Assembly: GCF_007830035.1 (NCBI RefSeq)
Contig: NZ_VLKN01000005.1
Coordinates: 269,569-333,568, forward strand
Direction of reading: 5' to 3'
Length of the DNA: 64,000 nt
From: Luteimonas cucumeris
GTDB lineage: Bacteria; Pseudomonadota; Gammaproteobacteria; Xanthomonadales; Xanthomonadaceae
Both the position numbers and the translations under genes were made by a program. Of this stretch, positions 1 through 7,783 are shown piece after piece (position 1 is the first letter of the stretch; each line of letters starts with the position of its first letter). The notes below the pieces were generated by a model. That model searched no databases. It saw only the letters and a list, made by a program, of their open reading frames with translations, and was not told the DNA's origin.

Positions 1-1
1 G

Positions 2-808
2 ACCGGCTGGGTCCCGCAGAAAGGCGCCAACTGCGCCTTCTTCGATCATGAAAACAGTGGCGTGCAATGCTGGATCGACTATGACTGGAAGGCGCGCACG
101 CAGTACCGGATCCACGTCGTCGCCGAGGAACCGGGGCACTGGACGGCCTACATCACCGATACCGACAACGGCAGCCGCCGCAAGGTCGCCACCATCCAGG
201 TGCCGTCGACCTGGGGCGGCATCTACGACACCTCCAGCTTCCTCGAGGACTACGCCCAGGGCGGCGACGAACGCGGCAGCTGCGCCGAAGTGCCGGCGAC
301 CAGCGCCGTCTTCCACCAGCCCCAGGCAGAGAACGGCACGGTGCTGCCGACGAGCAGCAATGCACGGATCTACGGCGTCTGCGCCACGATCGCACGCGCG
401 TCGTGCACGCTGGAGCAGGAGTGCATCGCCTCGGCCAACGTGTACGGCAACCTCGGCGATCCGAAGAGCCTGCAGCACGAGGCCAGCGGCCAATGCCTGG
501 AAGCGCGCGCCGGCGGCGTGGCCGGGCTCGAGGGTTGCACGGCCAGCAGCGCGCAGCTGTTCGAGCGCGACGACGACTTCCGCATGTCCATGCAGGCACA
601 AAGCCAGTGCCTGCAGGTGGGCGAAGACGGCAGTGTGCAGTCCGGCGATTGTGTCGAATCGTCGATGCAGCGCTGGATTCCGGTCGCCGACACCAACGCG
701 CTCTACCACGTCGGCAGCGGGCTGTGCCTGGCGCCGATCAAAGATGCGTCGGTGCGGCTGCAGGCGTGCAATGACAAGCGATCGCAGCGCTGGCGAATGA
801 TCCCGTAA
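2..808 (+). CDS. DUF3472/ricin-lectin-like secreted protein, 5' end cut by window edge
   Basis: The frame is already open at base 2 and runs to TAA at 806-808, so the N-terminus (about 95 residues, judged from the downstream paralogue) lies outside the window. The readable part aligns throughout with the gene at 925-2034: both carry the FDHE-x4-VQCW segment, the THWxAYI-like core of DUF3472 proteins, an ATIARASCT segment and a C-terminal ricin-B-like part with QRW repeats (QRWIPV, then QRWRMIP). Function is inferred only: an exported carbohydrate-binding protein. The two genes are 116 bp apart on the same strand and look like a tandem duplication. Product-class confidence is good; no catalytic role can be assigned. 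Confidence 0.8.
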   Translation, partial: TGWVPQKGANCAFFDHENSGVQCWIDYDWKARTQYRIHVVAEEPGHWTAYITDTDNGSRRKVATIQVPSTWGGIYDTSSFLEDYAQGGDERGSCAEVPATSAVFHQPQAENGTVLPTSSNARIYGVCATIARASCTLEQECIASANVYGNLGDPKSLQHEASGQCLEARAGGVAGLEGCTASSAQLFERDDDFRMSMQAQSQCLQVGEDGSVQSGDCVESSMQRWIPVADTNALYHVGSGLCLAPIKDASVRLQACNDKRSQRWRMIP

Positions 809-924
809 TCGCGCCGGTACCGCCACGACATCTTCGGCCGCATCTGCAACCGACGGTCACCTGCAAGTCCTGGTGACTGTCGCTGTCGAAACATCCGCGC
901 CTTATCGCCCACAGGAGAGTCCAC

Positions 925-2034
925 ATGCTCAACATGCGCGCCGCCGTGCTGTTGCTGTGCCTGCTGCTTGCGCCCAACGCCCATGCCGTGGTGGCCGGTG
1001 GAATGGTCGCCATCGACCGCCAATGGCCTGCCACCGAGCTGGGCTATCTGGACCTGAGCTTTCCGACCACGATCACCGACGAGCCCGGCAATGACGGCTA
1101 CACCTACTGGGCGCACCAGTTCTGGTTCAAGGGCGGCAACGGCGGTTATGTCGGCCTGCAGCAGCGCGACGGCAACAACAAGGCGCTGAACTTCTCGATC
1201 TGGGAGGCGACCGGTTGGACTGCCGAACCCGGTACTCAATGCGCCTACTTCGACCACGAAGGCAATGGCGTGCAGTGCTGGGTCGCTTACGGCTGGCAAC
1301 AGCGCGTCACCTACGACATCCGCATCGTCGCCGAAGCGTCCGGCCATTGGGCCGCCTACATCATCGACACTGCCAGCGGCAGCCAGAAAAAAGTGGCGAC
1401 CATCGAGGTGCCGGCCACCTGGGGCGGGCTGACCAACCGCACCAACACCTTCCTGGAAGACTATGCCCAAGGCAACCAGCAGCGTCCCAGCTGCGCCGCG
1501 GTGCCGGCCAGCAGCGCGGTGATGCACGCGCCGACGGCGGAGCAGGGCAGCGTCGGTTCTGTCTCCAGCACGGCCACTACCTACGGCGTCTGCGCCACCA
1601 TCGCCCGCGCCAGTTGCACCGCCGAACAGGACTGCATCGCCGCGGCCAACGTGTACGGCACCCTCGACAGCCCGCAGCACCTGCTCAACGAACACAGCGG
1701 TTACTGCCTGGATACCTTGTCGGGTGGTTTCCAGGCCGGTCTGTGGGATTGCGCGGCCAACACCAACCAGCTGGTCGCGCGCGACGACGGCTTCCGCCTG
1801 CTGATGCGATCGCCCAGCAAGTGCCTGCAGGCCGATGCCGACGGCAAGGTGCGGCTGGCCGACTGCGGCAACGGCTCGCCCCAGCGCTGGATGCCGATAC
1901 CGGGTTCCAGCGAGGTCTACAACGTCGGCGCACGCAAGTGCCTGGATCCGATGAGCGGTGCCGTTCGCGGCGCCTGGCTGCAGACCCACACCTGTCTTGC
2001 CAACGGTTACCAGCGCTGGCGCCTGACACCCTGA
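925..2034 (+). CDS. DUF3472 domain protein with C-terminal ricin-B-like lectin region
   Basis: This 369-aa protein starts with a clear signal peptide (hydrophobic stretch about residues 5-17, likely cleavage after AHA21). Residues about 45-190 match the DUF3472 pattern (GGYVGLQQR, FSIWEATGW, FDHEGNGVQCW, GHWAAYIIDT). The last 120 residues hold Cys-rich repeats ending in QRWMPIP and QRWRLTP, the QxW signature of ricin-type beta-trefoil lectins. A good ribosome site (CAGGAG) lies about 8 bases before the ATG. It is a full-length paralogue of the truncated gene just upstream. DUF3472 has no established biochemistry that I know of; extracellular or periplasmic glycan binding is inferred from the lectin repeats and the GH109-type neighbour. 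Confidence 0.85.
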   Translation: MLNMRAAVLLLCLLLAPNAHAVVAGGMVAIDRQWPATELGYLDLSFPTTITDEPGNDGYTYWAHQFWFKGGNGGYVGLQQRDGNNKALNFSIWEATGWTAEPGTQCAYFDHEGNGVQCWVAYGWQQRVTYDIRIVAEASGHWAAYIIDTASGSQKKVATIEVPATWGGLTNRTNTFLEDYAQGNQQRPSCAAVPASSAVMHAPTAEQGSVGSVSSTATTYGVCATIARASCTAEQDCIAAANVYGTLDSPQHLLNEHSGYCLDTLSGGFQAGLWDCAANTNQLVARDDGFRLLMRSPSKCLQADADGKVRLADCGNGSPQRWMPIPGSSEVYNVGARKCLDPMSGAVRGAWLQTHTCLANGYQRWRLTP

Positions 2035-2125
2035 TCATTTCCCGCGGATCCGGCGATCCGCATTCACTCGAACCGCGCTTTGCCAGTCGACGACGGAACT
2101 GGCTGCGGATGCAAAGGAGCACACC

Positions 2126-3478
2126 ATGAACCGTAGAGATTTCATCCTGACCGGCGCCGCGATCGGCGCCAGCACGCTGCTGCCGAGCACGCCGGGATGG
2201 GCTGCCAAGCGTCGTATACGCGTCGGCCTGATCGGCACCGGCATGCGCGGTCAGGTGCTGCTCAAGGAGCTGGTGCGCCGTGACGACGTCGAAGTGGTCG
2301 CGCTGTGCGACATCGAGCCGCTCATGCTCGAGCGCGCGCTGCGCATGGTCGAGAAGGCCGGCAAGCCGAAGCCGAAGACCTTCGGCGAGAACCGCGACGG
2401 CCACGCCTATCGCCAGCTGCTGGAAGTGCCGGGCCTGGATGCCGTCATCATCGCCACGCCGTGGGAATGGCATGCGCCGATGGCGATCGACGCGATGCAG
2501 GCCAAGGTCGCGGTCGGCTGCGAAGTGGTCGCCGGCATCACCCTGCAGGACCACTGGGACGTGCTCAACACCCAGCGCCGCACCGGCACGCCGTACATGC
2601 TGCTGGAGAACGTCTGTTATCGCCGCGACGTGATGGCGGCACTGCAGATGGTGCGCGCCGGCCTGTTCGGCGAACTGGTGCACCTGCAGGGCGGCTACCA
2701 GCACGACCTGCGCGCGGTGAAGTTCAATTCCGGCAATCCCGAGCAGCCCTACGGCAGCGGCGCCGAGTTCGGCGAGAAGGGCTGGTCGGAAGCGCGTTGG
2801 CGTACGCAGCATTCGGTCGATCGCAATGGCGAGCTGTATCCCAGTCACGGCATCGGCCCGTGCGCGATGTACACCAACATCAACCGCGGCAACCGCTTCA
2901 CCCGGATCAACAGCTTCGCCAGCAAGGCGCGTGGGTTGCACGAGTACGTGGTCGCCCAGGGCGGCCCGGATCACCCCAACGCCAAGGTGAAGTTCAAGCT
3001 CGGCGACGTCGTCACCACCACCCTGGCCTGCGAGAACGGCGAGACCATCATCCTGCAGCACGACACTTCGCTACCGCGCCCGTATTCGCTCGGCTTCCGC
3101 GTGCAGGGCACCCAAGGCCTGTGGATGGACCTCAACAAATCGATCCACATCGAAGGCCGCAGCCCGGCGCACAAATGGGAACCCTTCCAGGCGTACCAGG
3201 ATCAGTTCGAGCATCCGCTGTGGAAGAAGTACGCCGCACAGGCCGAAGGCGCCGGCCACGGCGGCATGGACTTCTTCGTGATCCACGCCTTCGTCGAGGC
3301 CGTGAAAGCCGAAGCGCCGATGCCGATCGACATCTACGACGCGATCGCCTGGAGTGCGATCACGCCGCTGTCGGAGCAGTCGATCGCCAACGGTTTCCAG
3401 ACCCTGGATTTCCCCGACTTCACCGAAGGCAAGTGGAAGGATCGCAAGCCGATCTTCGCATTCAACGACCGTTACTGA
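2126..3478 (+). CDS. Gfo/Idh/MocA-family oxidoreductase, GH109-type (alpha-N-acetylgalactosaminidase-like)
   Basis: The 450-aa protein begins with a Tat-type leader (MNRRDFILTGAAIGAS) and then a Rossmann dinucleotide motif GLIGTGMRG at about residue 33. The sequence LLENVCYRRDVMAALQMV, the following GGYQHDLR and the C-terminal FFVIHAFVEAV block are characteristic of glycoside hydrolase family 109, which uses a tightly bound NAD(H) to cleave alpha-N-acetylgalactosamine and related glycosides by a redox-elimination mechanism. AAGGAG lies 8 bases before the ATG. It sits 91 bp after the ricin/DUF3472 gene and 92 bp before another DUF3472 gene, suggesting a common glycan substrate. Some family members are other oxidoreductases, so the exact substrate is unproven. 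Confidence 0.85.
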   Translation: MNRRDFILTGAAIGASTLLPSTPGWAAKRRIRVGLIGTGMRGQVLLKELVRRDDVEVVALCDIEPLMLERALRMVEKAGKPKPKTFGENRDGHAYRQLLEVPGLDAVIIATPWEWHAPMAIDAMQAKVAVGCEVVAGITLQDHWDVLNTQRRTGTPYMLLENVCYRRDVMAALQMVRAGLFGELVHLQGGYQHDLRAVKFNSGNPEQPYGSGAEFGEKGWSEARWRTQHSVDRNGELYPSHGIGPCAMYTNINRGNRFTRINSFASKARGLHEYVVAQGGPDHPNAKVKFKLGDVVTTTLACENGETIILQHDTSLPRPYSLGFRVQGTQGLWMDLNKSIHIEGRSPAHKWEPFQAYQDQFEHPLWKKYAAQAEGAGHGGMDFFVIHAFVEAVKAEAPMPIDIYDAIAWSAITPLSEQSIANGFQTLDFPDFTEGKWKDRKPIFAFNDRY

Positions 3479-3507
3479 CCGCGGTCGCGCGTCGACCCAA
3501 TCAGCGT

Positions 3508-3531
3508 TGCGTCTGTCTCCAGACAGGCGCA
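3508..3531 (+). terminator. weak hairpin between GH109 and DUF3472 genes
   Basis: An 11-base inverted repeat (TGCGTCTGTCT and AGACAGGCGCA, one G-T pair) with only two bases between the arms lies 30-53 bases after the GH109 stop. A short T-rich stretch follows 10 bases later. It could slow or end transcription, but the tail is not a classical U-run. Confidence 0.3.
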
Positions 3532-3570
3532 GCTGCGTATTGCTTTTCTCGCATCCCGAGCATAACCACC

Positions 3571-4842
3571 ATGCGAAACCTGTTTGTCTGCTGCCTGCTG
3601 TCCCTGCTGCTTGCATCAGGCGCCGTGCTTGCGCAGACGAAAACCATCGTGCCGCTGGGAGGAAACGCCTTCGTCACGCGGCCGGCTCCCGCGCATGAAG
3701 AACTCATCGACGATACGGGCCTGCACAACTGGACTTCGAACGAAGCCATCGTCAGCGTCTATTTCTTCGCGAAGCAGGCGGGCACGGTTGAGCTTTCGCT
3801 GGTGGGCGCGCTGCATGGCGCCAACCGCAGCACGGTCGAGGTATCCATCGATGGACAACGCAAGCAGGCGGTACTGGCCGGCACCGCGGCGTCCTCGATC
3901 CCGGTCGGCACCTTCACCATCGCCCGGCCCGGCTACGTCAAGGTGGATCTGCAAGGCGTGAGCACGGACGGTGGCTATTTCGGCGATGTCTCCGGCCTGG
4001 AGGTCGGCGGCAGCGCCGCCGCGGCCGGCCTCGCCTTCGCGGACGATCCCGCCAACTTCTACTGGTCGCGGCGCGGACCCTCGGGACACCTCAACTTCAC
4101 CGTCCCGGAGCACACCGAATATTTCTACAGCGAGATCACCGTGCCGAAAGGGCACGACCGGATCGGCTCCTACTTCATGGCCAATGGTTTCTCGACCGGC
4201 TACTTCGGCATCCAGGTCAATTCCGAAACCGAGCGGCGCGTGCTGTTCTCGGTGTGGGATTCACCAGGTGGCAAGACCACGCTGGTGAAGAAAGGCGACG
4301 GCGTGAGCGCGCAGGACTTCGGCGGCGAGGGCACCGGCGGGCAGAGCTTCCTGCGTTACGACTGGAAACCCGGCAGCAGCTACCGCTTCATCACCCGCGC
4401 ACGTCCGGATGGGCGCGGCAACACCTTGTACTCGGCCTGGTTCGGTGCGCCCTGCCTGCCCGGTGCCGACGACTGCGAATGGAAGTTCCTCGCCACCTGG
4501 CGATACGAAGGAGTCTCCAGCTATTTGACCAAGGCGCATTCCTTCATCGAATCCTTCTACCCGGAACTGGGTCATCTCGAACGCATGGCGCATTACGGCA
4601 ACCAGTGGGCCATCAGCAAGGACGGCGTGTGGACGGAACTGAAGTCGGCGCGCTTCTCGGTCGATGCGACCGCGCGCAACCGCCAGCGCCTGGATGTCAC
4701 CGCCGGTGCCACCGCTGACAGCTTCTACATGCGCAATGGCGGCTTCTTCGACAAGGCCGCGGCGCCAGGCACGCATTTCACGCGCAGTTCGGCGCAGGCC
4801 AAGCCGCGCGTGGACCTGGACGCGCTGCCCGAACCGCGGTGA
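3571..4842 (+). CDS. DUF5077/DUF3472 secreted protein
   Basis: I place the start at 3571 because it opens a typical signal peptide (MRNLFVCCLLSLLLASGAVLAQ, cut near residue 21 or 22); the frame is open far upstream but that part has no coding character. The 423-aa product has an N-terminal beta-rich domain (about residues 25-145: LGGNAFVTR, WTSNEAIVSVYFF) resembling DUF5077, followed by DUF3472 (about 160-345: YFYSEITVPKG, GYFGIQVNSE, SFLRYDWKPGSSYRF). It lacks the ricin-like tail of its two upstream relatives. In other bacteria the DUF5077-DUF3472 pair occurs in exported proteins near glycoside hydrolases. Substrate and activity are unknown. It is the third DUF3472 gene in 5 kb. Confidence 0.85.
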   Translation: MRNLFVCCLLSLLLASGAVLAQTKTIVPLGGNAFVTRPAPAHEELIDDTGLHNWTSNEAIVSVYFFAKQAGTVELSLVGALHGANRSTVEVSIDGQRKQAVLAGTAASSIPVGTFTIARPGYVKVDLQGVSTDGGYFGDVSGLEVGGSAAAAGLAFADDPANFYWSRRGPSGHLNFTVPEHTEYFYSEITVPKGHDRIGSYFMANGFSTGYFGIQVNSETERRVLFSVWDSPGGKTTLVKKGDGVSAQDFGGEGTGGQSFLRYDWKPGSSYRFITRARPDGRGNTLYSAWFGAPCLPGADDCEWKFLATWRYEGVSSYLTKAHSFIESFYPELGHLERMAHYGNQWAISKDGVWTELKSARFSVDATARNRQRLDVTAGATADSFYMRNGGFFDKAAAPGTHFTRSSAQAKPRVDLDALPEPR

Positions 4843-4941
4843 TCGCGAGCCACCCCACTGCCGTACGCGACGCGCGCCGTTCAGCCCTTCTGAATGCCCG
4901 CGCCGCTAGACTTCGCGCGTCTCCGCCGCCAGCCCATCGCC

Positions 4942-5535
4942 ATGTTCCGCCACCGTTCCACCGCCCGCTGCCTCGTCATCGTCCTCATCGCGCTGCTGGC
5001 TGCCTGCACCCGCGGCGGCAAGAAGGAAGCGCCACCGTCCGGAGAAACCTTCGGTGCCGATGACACCTATTCGCGCAGCTATCCGATTTCCCAGGCGCAA
5101 GCCTGCGAAGCCGCACGCCGTGCGCTGCTGGGGCAGGGCTATCTGATCAGCAAGGCCGGTGCCGAGGTGGTGGAGGCCAACAAGACCTTCCAGCCCGATG
5201 CGGAGACGCATACCCAGCTCAACGTACGCATCACCTGCGTGCCGCAGGGCGGCGACCAGGCGATCGTGTTCGCCAACGCGGTGCAGGATCGCTACGCGCT
5301 GATGACCACGTCCAATTCCGCCAGCGTCGGCGTCAGCATGCTGGGATCGGTGTCGTTGCCGGTCGGCAGCAGCGGCGCGAACCTGGTACGGGTGGCCAGC
5401 AACACCGTGCAGAACGTCGACTTCTACAAGCGCTTCTTCGAACGCGTGAAGTACTACCTGCCATCGGAAAGCGACAAGCCGACCGCACCGCCGCCGCCGG
5501 AACCCACCACGCCACCCGATCCGCCGCCGGCTTGA
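4942..5535 (+). CDS. DUF2242 family lipoprotein
   Basis: The start at 4942 (MFRHRSTARC) puts a lipobox (LIALLAAC) about 19 residues in; an in-frame ATG at 4894 would give an unusually long leader. The 197-aa product has the DUF2242 pattern: SYPISQAQACEAARRALLGQGYLI, then ANKTFQPDAETHTQLNVRITC, a glycine/serine-rich middle and FYKRFFERVKYYLP near the end, finishing with a proline-rich tail (PPPPEPTTPPDPPP). It is probably an outer-membrane-anchored periplasmic lipoprotein of unknown role. It stands alone, and the next gene points toward it. Confidence 0.85.
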   Translation: MFRHRSTARCLVIVLIALLAACTRGGKKEAPPSGETFGADDTYSRSYPISQAQACEAARRALLGQGYLISKAGAEVVEANKTFQPDAETHTQLNVRITCVPQGGDQAIVFANAVQDRYALMTTSNSASVGVSMLGSVSLPVGSSGANLVRVASNTVQNVDFYKRFFERVKYYLPSESDKPTAPPPPEPTTPPDPPPA

Positions 5536-5557
5536 ACGGTCGATCTGACGTCGGCGA

Positions 5558-6343
5558 TCAATCGCCTGGCTGAAGGTAGGCACGCAGCGCGTCAGGCATG
5601 TGCGGTGTCGGCCGCTCCGGTGGATCGTCCTGCCGAAGCTCGAGATACAGCTCGATCGCGCGCAGCAGTGCCTGCGCGATCGAAGCCGTTTCTACTGTGG
5701 CCATGGTGAGGGACAGCGCGGCATCGGCAGCGGCATCGGATTCGATGCGTCGCACGCCGCGCTGCGGTCTGCCGGAACGGCGATGCAGCAGCGGCCCCAG
5801 CACCTGGTCGCGGAAGTAGGCCAGCATGCCGAGGGCTTCGTAGCGTTCGCCGCGCAGCAGCTTGGCGGCCCCGTAATGGAGCCAGATCCAGGCACGGTCC
5901 TCGAACCACTGCGCCTCCCGGTCCGGCCAATGCACGGACGCGGCATCGAGGACCGCGCCGATCCGTTCCGGTTGCCGTGCCCACAACAGGCATGGACGTT
6001 CGACCATGTGCTGCAAGTCCGTTTCCACCACGAACTTCAGGTCGACGTGGATCAGCGGCGGACCGAACAGGCAGATCAGCAGGCGCGGCTCGCCGACGTG
6101 TTCGCCGCTGAATGCCGCCAGCAACGAACCGAGGCGTGCGGCGATGGCGGGACGCTGCGCCATGACCTGCGGGTAATCGCCGGCGCGCACGACCACCACC
6201 AGGTCGAGGTCGGATTGCGCGTCGAAGCCGCCATGCAGCATCGAACCGCCCGCCAGCACCGCATCGATGCGTGCATCGTCGCCGAGAACGGACAGAATGT
6301 GGGCCAGCGTGGCGGCGTGGACCGCCGGCAACTCGCGGGTCAT
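5558..6343 (-). CDS. nucleotidyltransferase-fold domain protein
   Basis: The 261-aa protein carries the polymerase-beta nucleotidyltransferase signature near its N-terminus: GGSMLHGGF (residues 32-40) followed by SDLDLVVV with acidic residues D45 and D47. The third carboxylate is probably the D of HVDLKFVVE near residue 100. The rest is helical and resembles aminoglycoside adenylyltransferase-like proteins without the specific signature of a resistance enzyme. A GGAG ribosome site lies 8 bases before the ATG. The gene converges on the DUF2242 lipoprotein. It may transfer a nucleotide to a small molecule or protein; antibiotic resistance cannot be claimed from the sequence. Confidence 0.75.
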   Translation of the reverse strand: MTRELPAVHAATLAHILSVLGDDARIDAVLAGGSMLHGGFDAQSDLDLVVVVRAGDYPQVMAQRPAIAARLGSLLAAFSGEHVGEPRLLICLFGPPLIHVDLKFVVETDLQHMVERPCLLWARQPERIGAVLDAASVHWPDREAQWFEDRAWIWLHYGAAKLLRGERYEALGMLAYFRDQVLGPLLHRRSGRPQRGVRRIESDAAADAALSLTMATVETASIAQALLRAIELYLELRQDDPPERPTPHMPDALRAYLQPGD

Positions 6344-6674
6344 CGTGCTTCTCCAGACGGGTAGGGCAGCCTAGCCTGCGCGATTGCTCACCGACAACCC
6401 GTGCCGGGGGCGCACCATCACCGACACTTTGCAGTGCGGACCGCATGGTGGCGCTGCAAGTGGCAGCGACGGCGACGAACGACCTTCAGCGTTTGTCGAT
6501 TGCACTCCGTCAACGCTGTTCCCGCTTGCCATGCTGGCCTGGCGCCATGCTTCGGGACGACGACGCCACACGAGCCGGGTTGACCCGGCCGCAAGCTGCG
6601 CGTCCGTATTTCAAATTGCGCGAACAGCAGATTGCCGTGAAATGACAGACCGGTCGCGGCACAGGCAAGCCGAA
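6344..6674. other. 331-bp gene-free interval
   Basis: This stretch lies between the start of the nucleotidyltransferase-like gene and the end of the dienelactone hydrolase gene, both on the minus strand. It should hold the promoter of the former and the 3' region of the latter. Short open frames in it have no ribosome site or protein-like composition. I see no convincing terminator, repeat or RNA gene. Confidence 0.6.
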
Positions 6675-7580
6675 CTACGCCGGCGTGTCGCGCAGACGCC
6701 GCTCGAACAGCGCGAGCATGCGTCGCCAGGCTTCCGCGGCCGCTTTCTCGTCGTAGCGCGGCGTGGTGTCGTTGTTGAAGCCGTGCTGCGTGCCCGACGG
6801 CTGGAACAGCGCGTATTTCACGCCGGCGCCCTTCAGCGCCTTCTCGTACTCCGGCCAGCCGGCATTGATGCGCTCGTCGTTCGCGGCCAGCACCACCAGC
6901 AGTTCGGCCTGGATCTCCGGCACGTCCTCCAGCGGTGCTGCGTTGCCATAGAACGGTACGGCCGCCGCGATTGTCGGCACGTGCGCGGCGAGATAGTTCG
7001 CCATGCCACCGCCCCAGCAGAAGCCGACCACGCCAAGCCTGCCGTTGCCGCCATCGATGCCGCGCAGCATCTGCGCCGCGGCCACGAAGTCGGCGCGGGT
7101 CTTGTCCTGGTCGAGCTTGGCGAACTGCGCACGCGCCGTGTCCTCGTCGCCGGGATAACCGCCCAGCGGGAACAGCGCGTCGGGCGCGAAGGCGATGTAG
7201 CCCTCCAGCGCCAGCCGCCGGGTGACGTCTTCGATATGCGGATTCAGGCCGCGGTTCTCGTGCGCCACCAGCACCACCGGTAGCGGGCCGCTGGCCTTGG
7301 CTGGCCTGGCCAGATAACCGCGGGCCTTGCCGTAGCCTTTCGGCGAGGCGAACTCGAGATATTTCGTCGACAGCCGCGCGTCGTCCGGCTTGACCTGCTG
7401 CGCGGCGGCGAACTGAGGGCTCAGCGCGGCCAGCAATCCGGCCGCACCGGCGGCGCCGACCGCGAAACGCGCCGCGCCGGCGAGGAAGCCGCGACGGTCG
7501 ATCAGGCCATGCACGTACTGGTCGAACAGGCGCATCACCTCCGGATCGAAATCGCTGGCCTTTGGGCGGGTGTCGGACAT
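6675..7580 (-). CDS. dienelactone hydrolase family protein, Tat-exported type
   Basis: The 301-aa product has an N-terminal twin-arginine-like segment (DRRGFLAGAARF, residues 28-39) and a hydrophobic run ending about residue 60. The hydrolase core shows the dienelactone hydrolase triad: C188 in GFCWGGG, D235 in AANDERINAG and H266 in TQHGF, plus the HENRGL motif at 107-112 that typifies the YghX-like branch. A strong GGAGG site lies just before the ATG. Substrate is unknown; in the family these enzymes open cyclic esters such as dienelactones. It diverges from the DUF885 gene across a 203-bp region with a strong inverted repeat. Confidence 0.9.
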   Translation of the reverse strand: MSDTRPKASDFDPEVMRLFDQYVHGLIDRRGFLAGAARFAVGAAGAAGLLAALSPQFAAAQQVKPDDARLSTKYLEFASPKGYGKARGYLARPAKASGPLPVVLVAHENRGLNPHIEDVTRRLALEGYIAFAPDALFPLGGYPGDEDTARAQFAKLDQDKTRADFVAAAQMLRGIDGGNGRLGVVGFCWGGGMANYLAAHVPTIAAAVPFYGNAAPLEDVPEIQAELLVVLAANDERINAGWPEYEKALKGAGVKYALFQPSGTQHGFNNDTTPRYDEKAAAEAWRRMLALFERRLRDTPA

Positions 7581-7632
7581 GGTGGCCTCCGCGGCATGTG
7601 AGGAGTGCAGCAGATAAGCCAGCGTGGCGTAA

Positions 7633-7663
7633 GACGACGTGAGGCCGCAACTCTCACGTCGTC
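7633..7663. promoter_or_regulatory. 11-bp perfect inverted repeat in divergent promoter region
   Basis: GACGACGTGAG at 7633-7643 and CTCACGTCGTC at 7653-7663 are perfect inverted copies separated by nine bases. The element lies 52 bp upstream of the dienelactone hydrolase start and 120 bp upstream of the DUF885 start. It has no U-tail, so an operator for a dimeric regulator fits better than a terminator. No regulator gene is adjacent. Confidence 0.45.
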
Positions 7664-7783
7664 GCGGTCAACAGCACCACCATGCCGATCGGCCTATGGA
7701 CGGACGTCGCTGCCGACGACATTGTCCGATGATCTGGGGCGTATGCTCCGCACTATTTTCCGCTGCAACGACAGGAGTCCACC

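Noticed and set aside
2305..3570. Long plus-strand frame upstream of the DUF5077/DUF3472 start
   Set aside because: It overlaps the GH109-like gene in another frame and is Arg/His-rich; the signal peptide at 3571 marks the true start.
5558..6343. Nucleotidyltransferase-like gene considered as an aminoglycoside resistance gene
   Set aside because: Only the generic GS...DxD motif is visible, without ANT-specific sequence.
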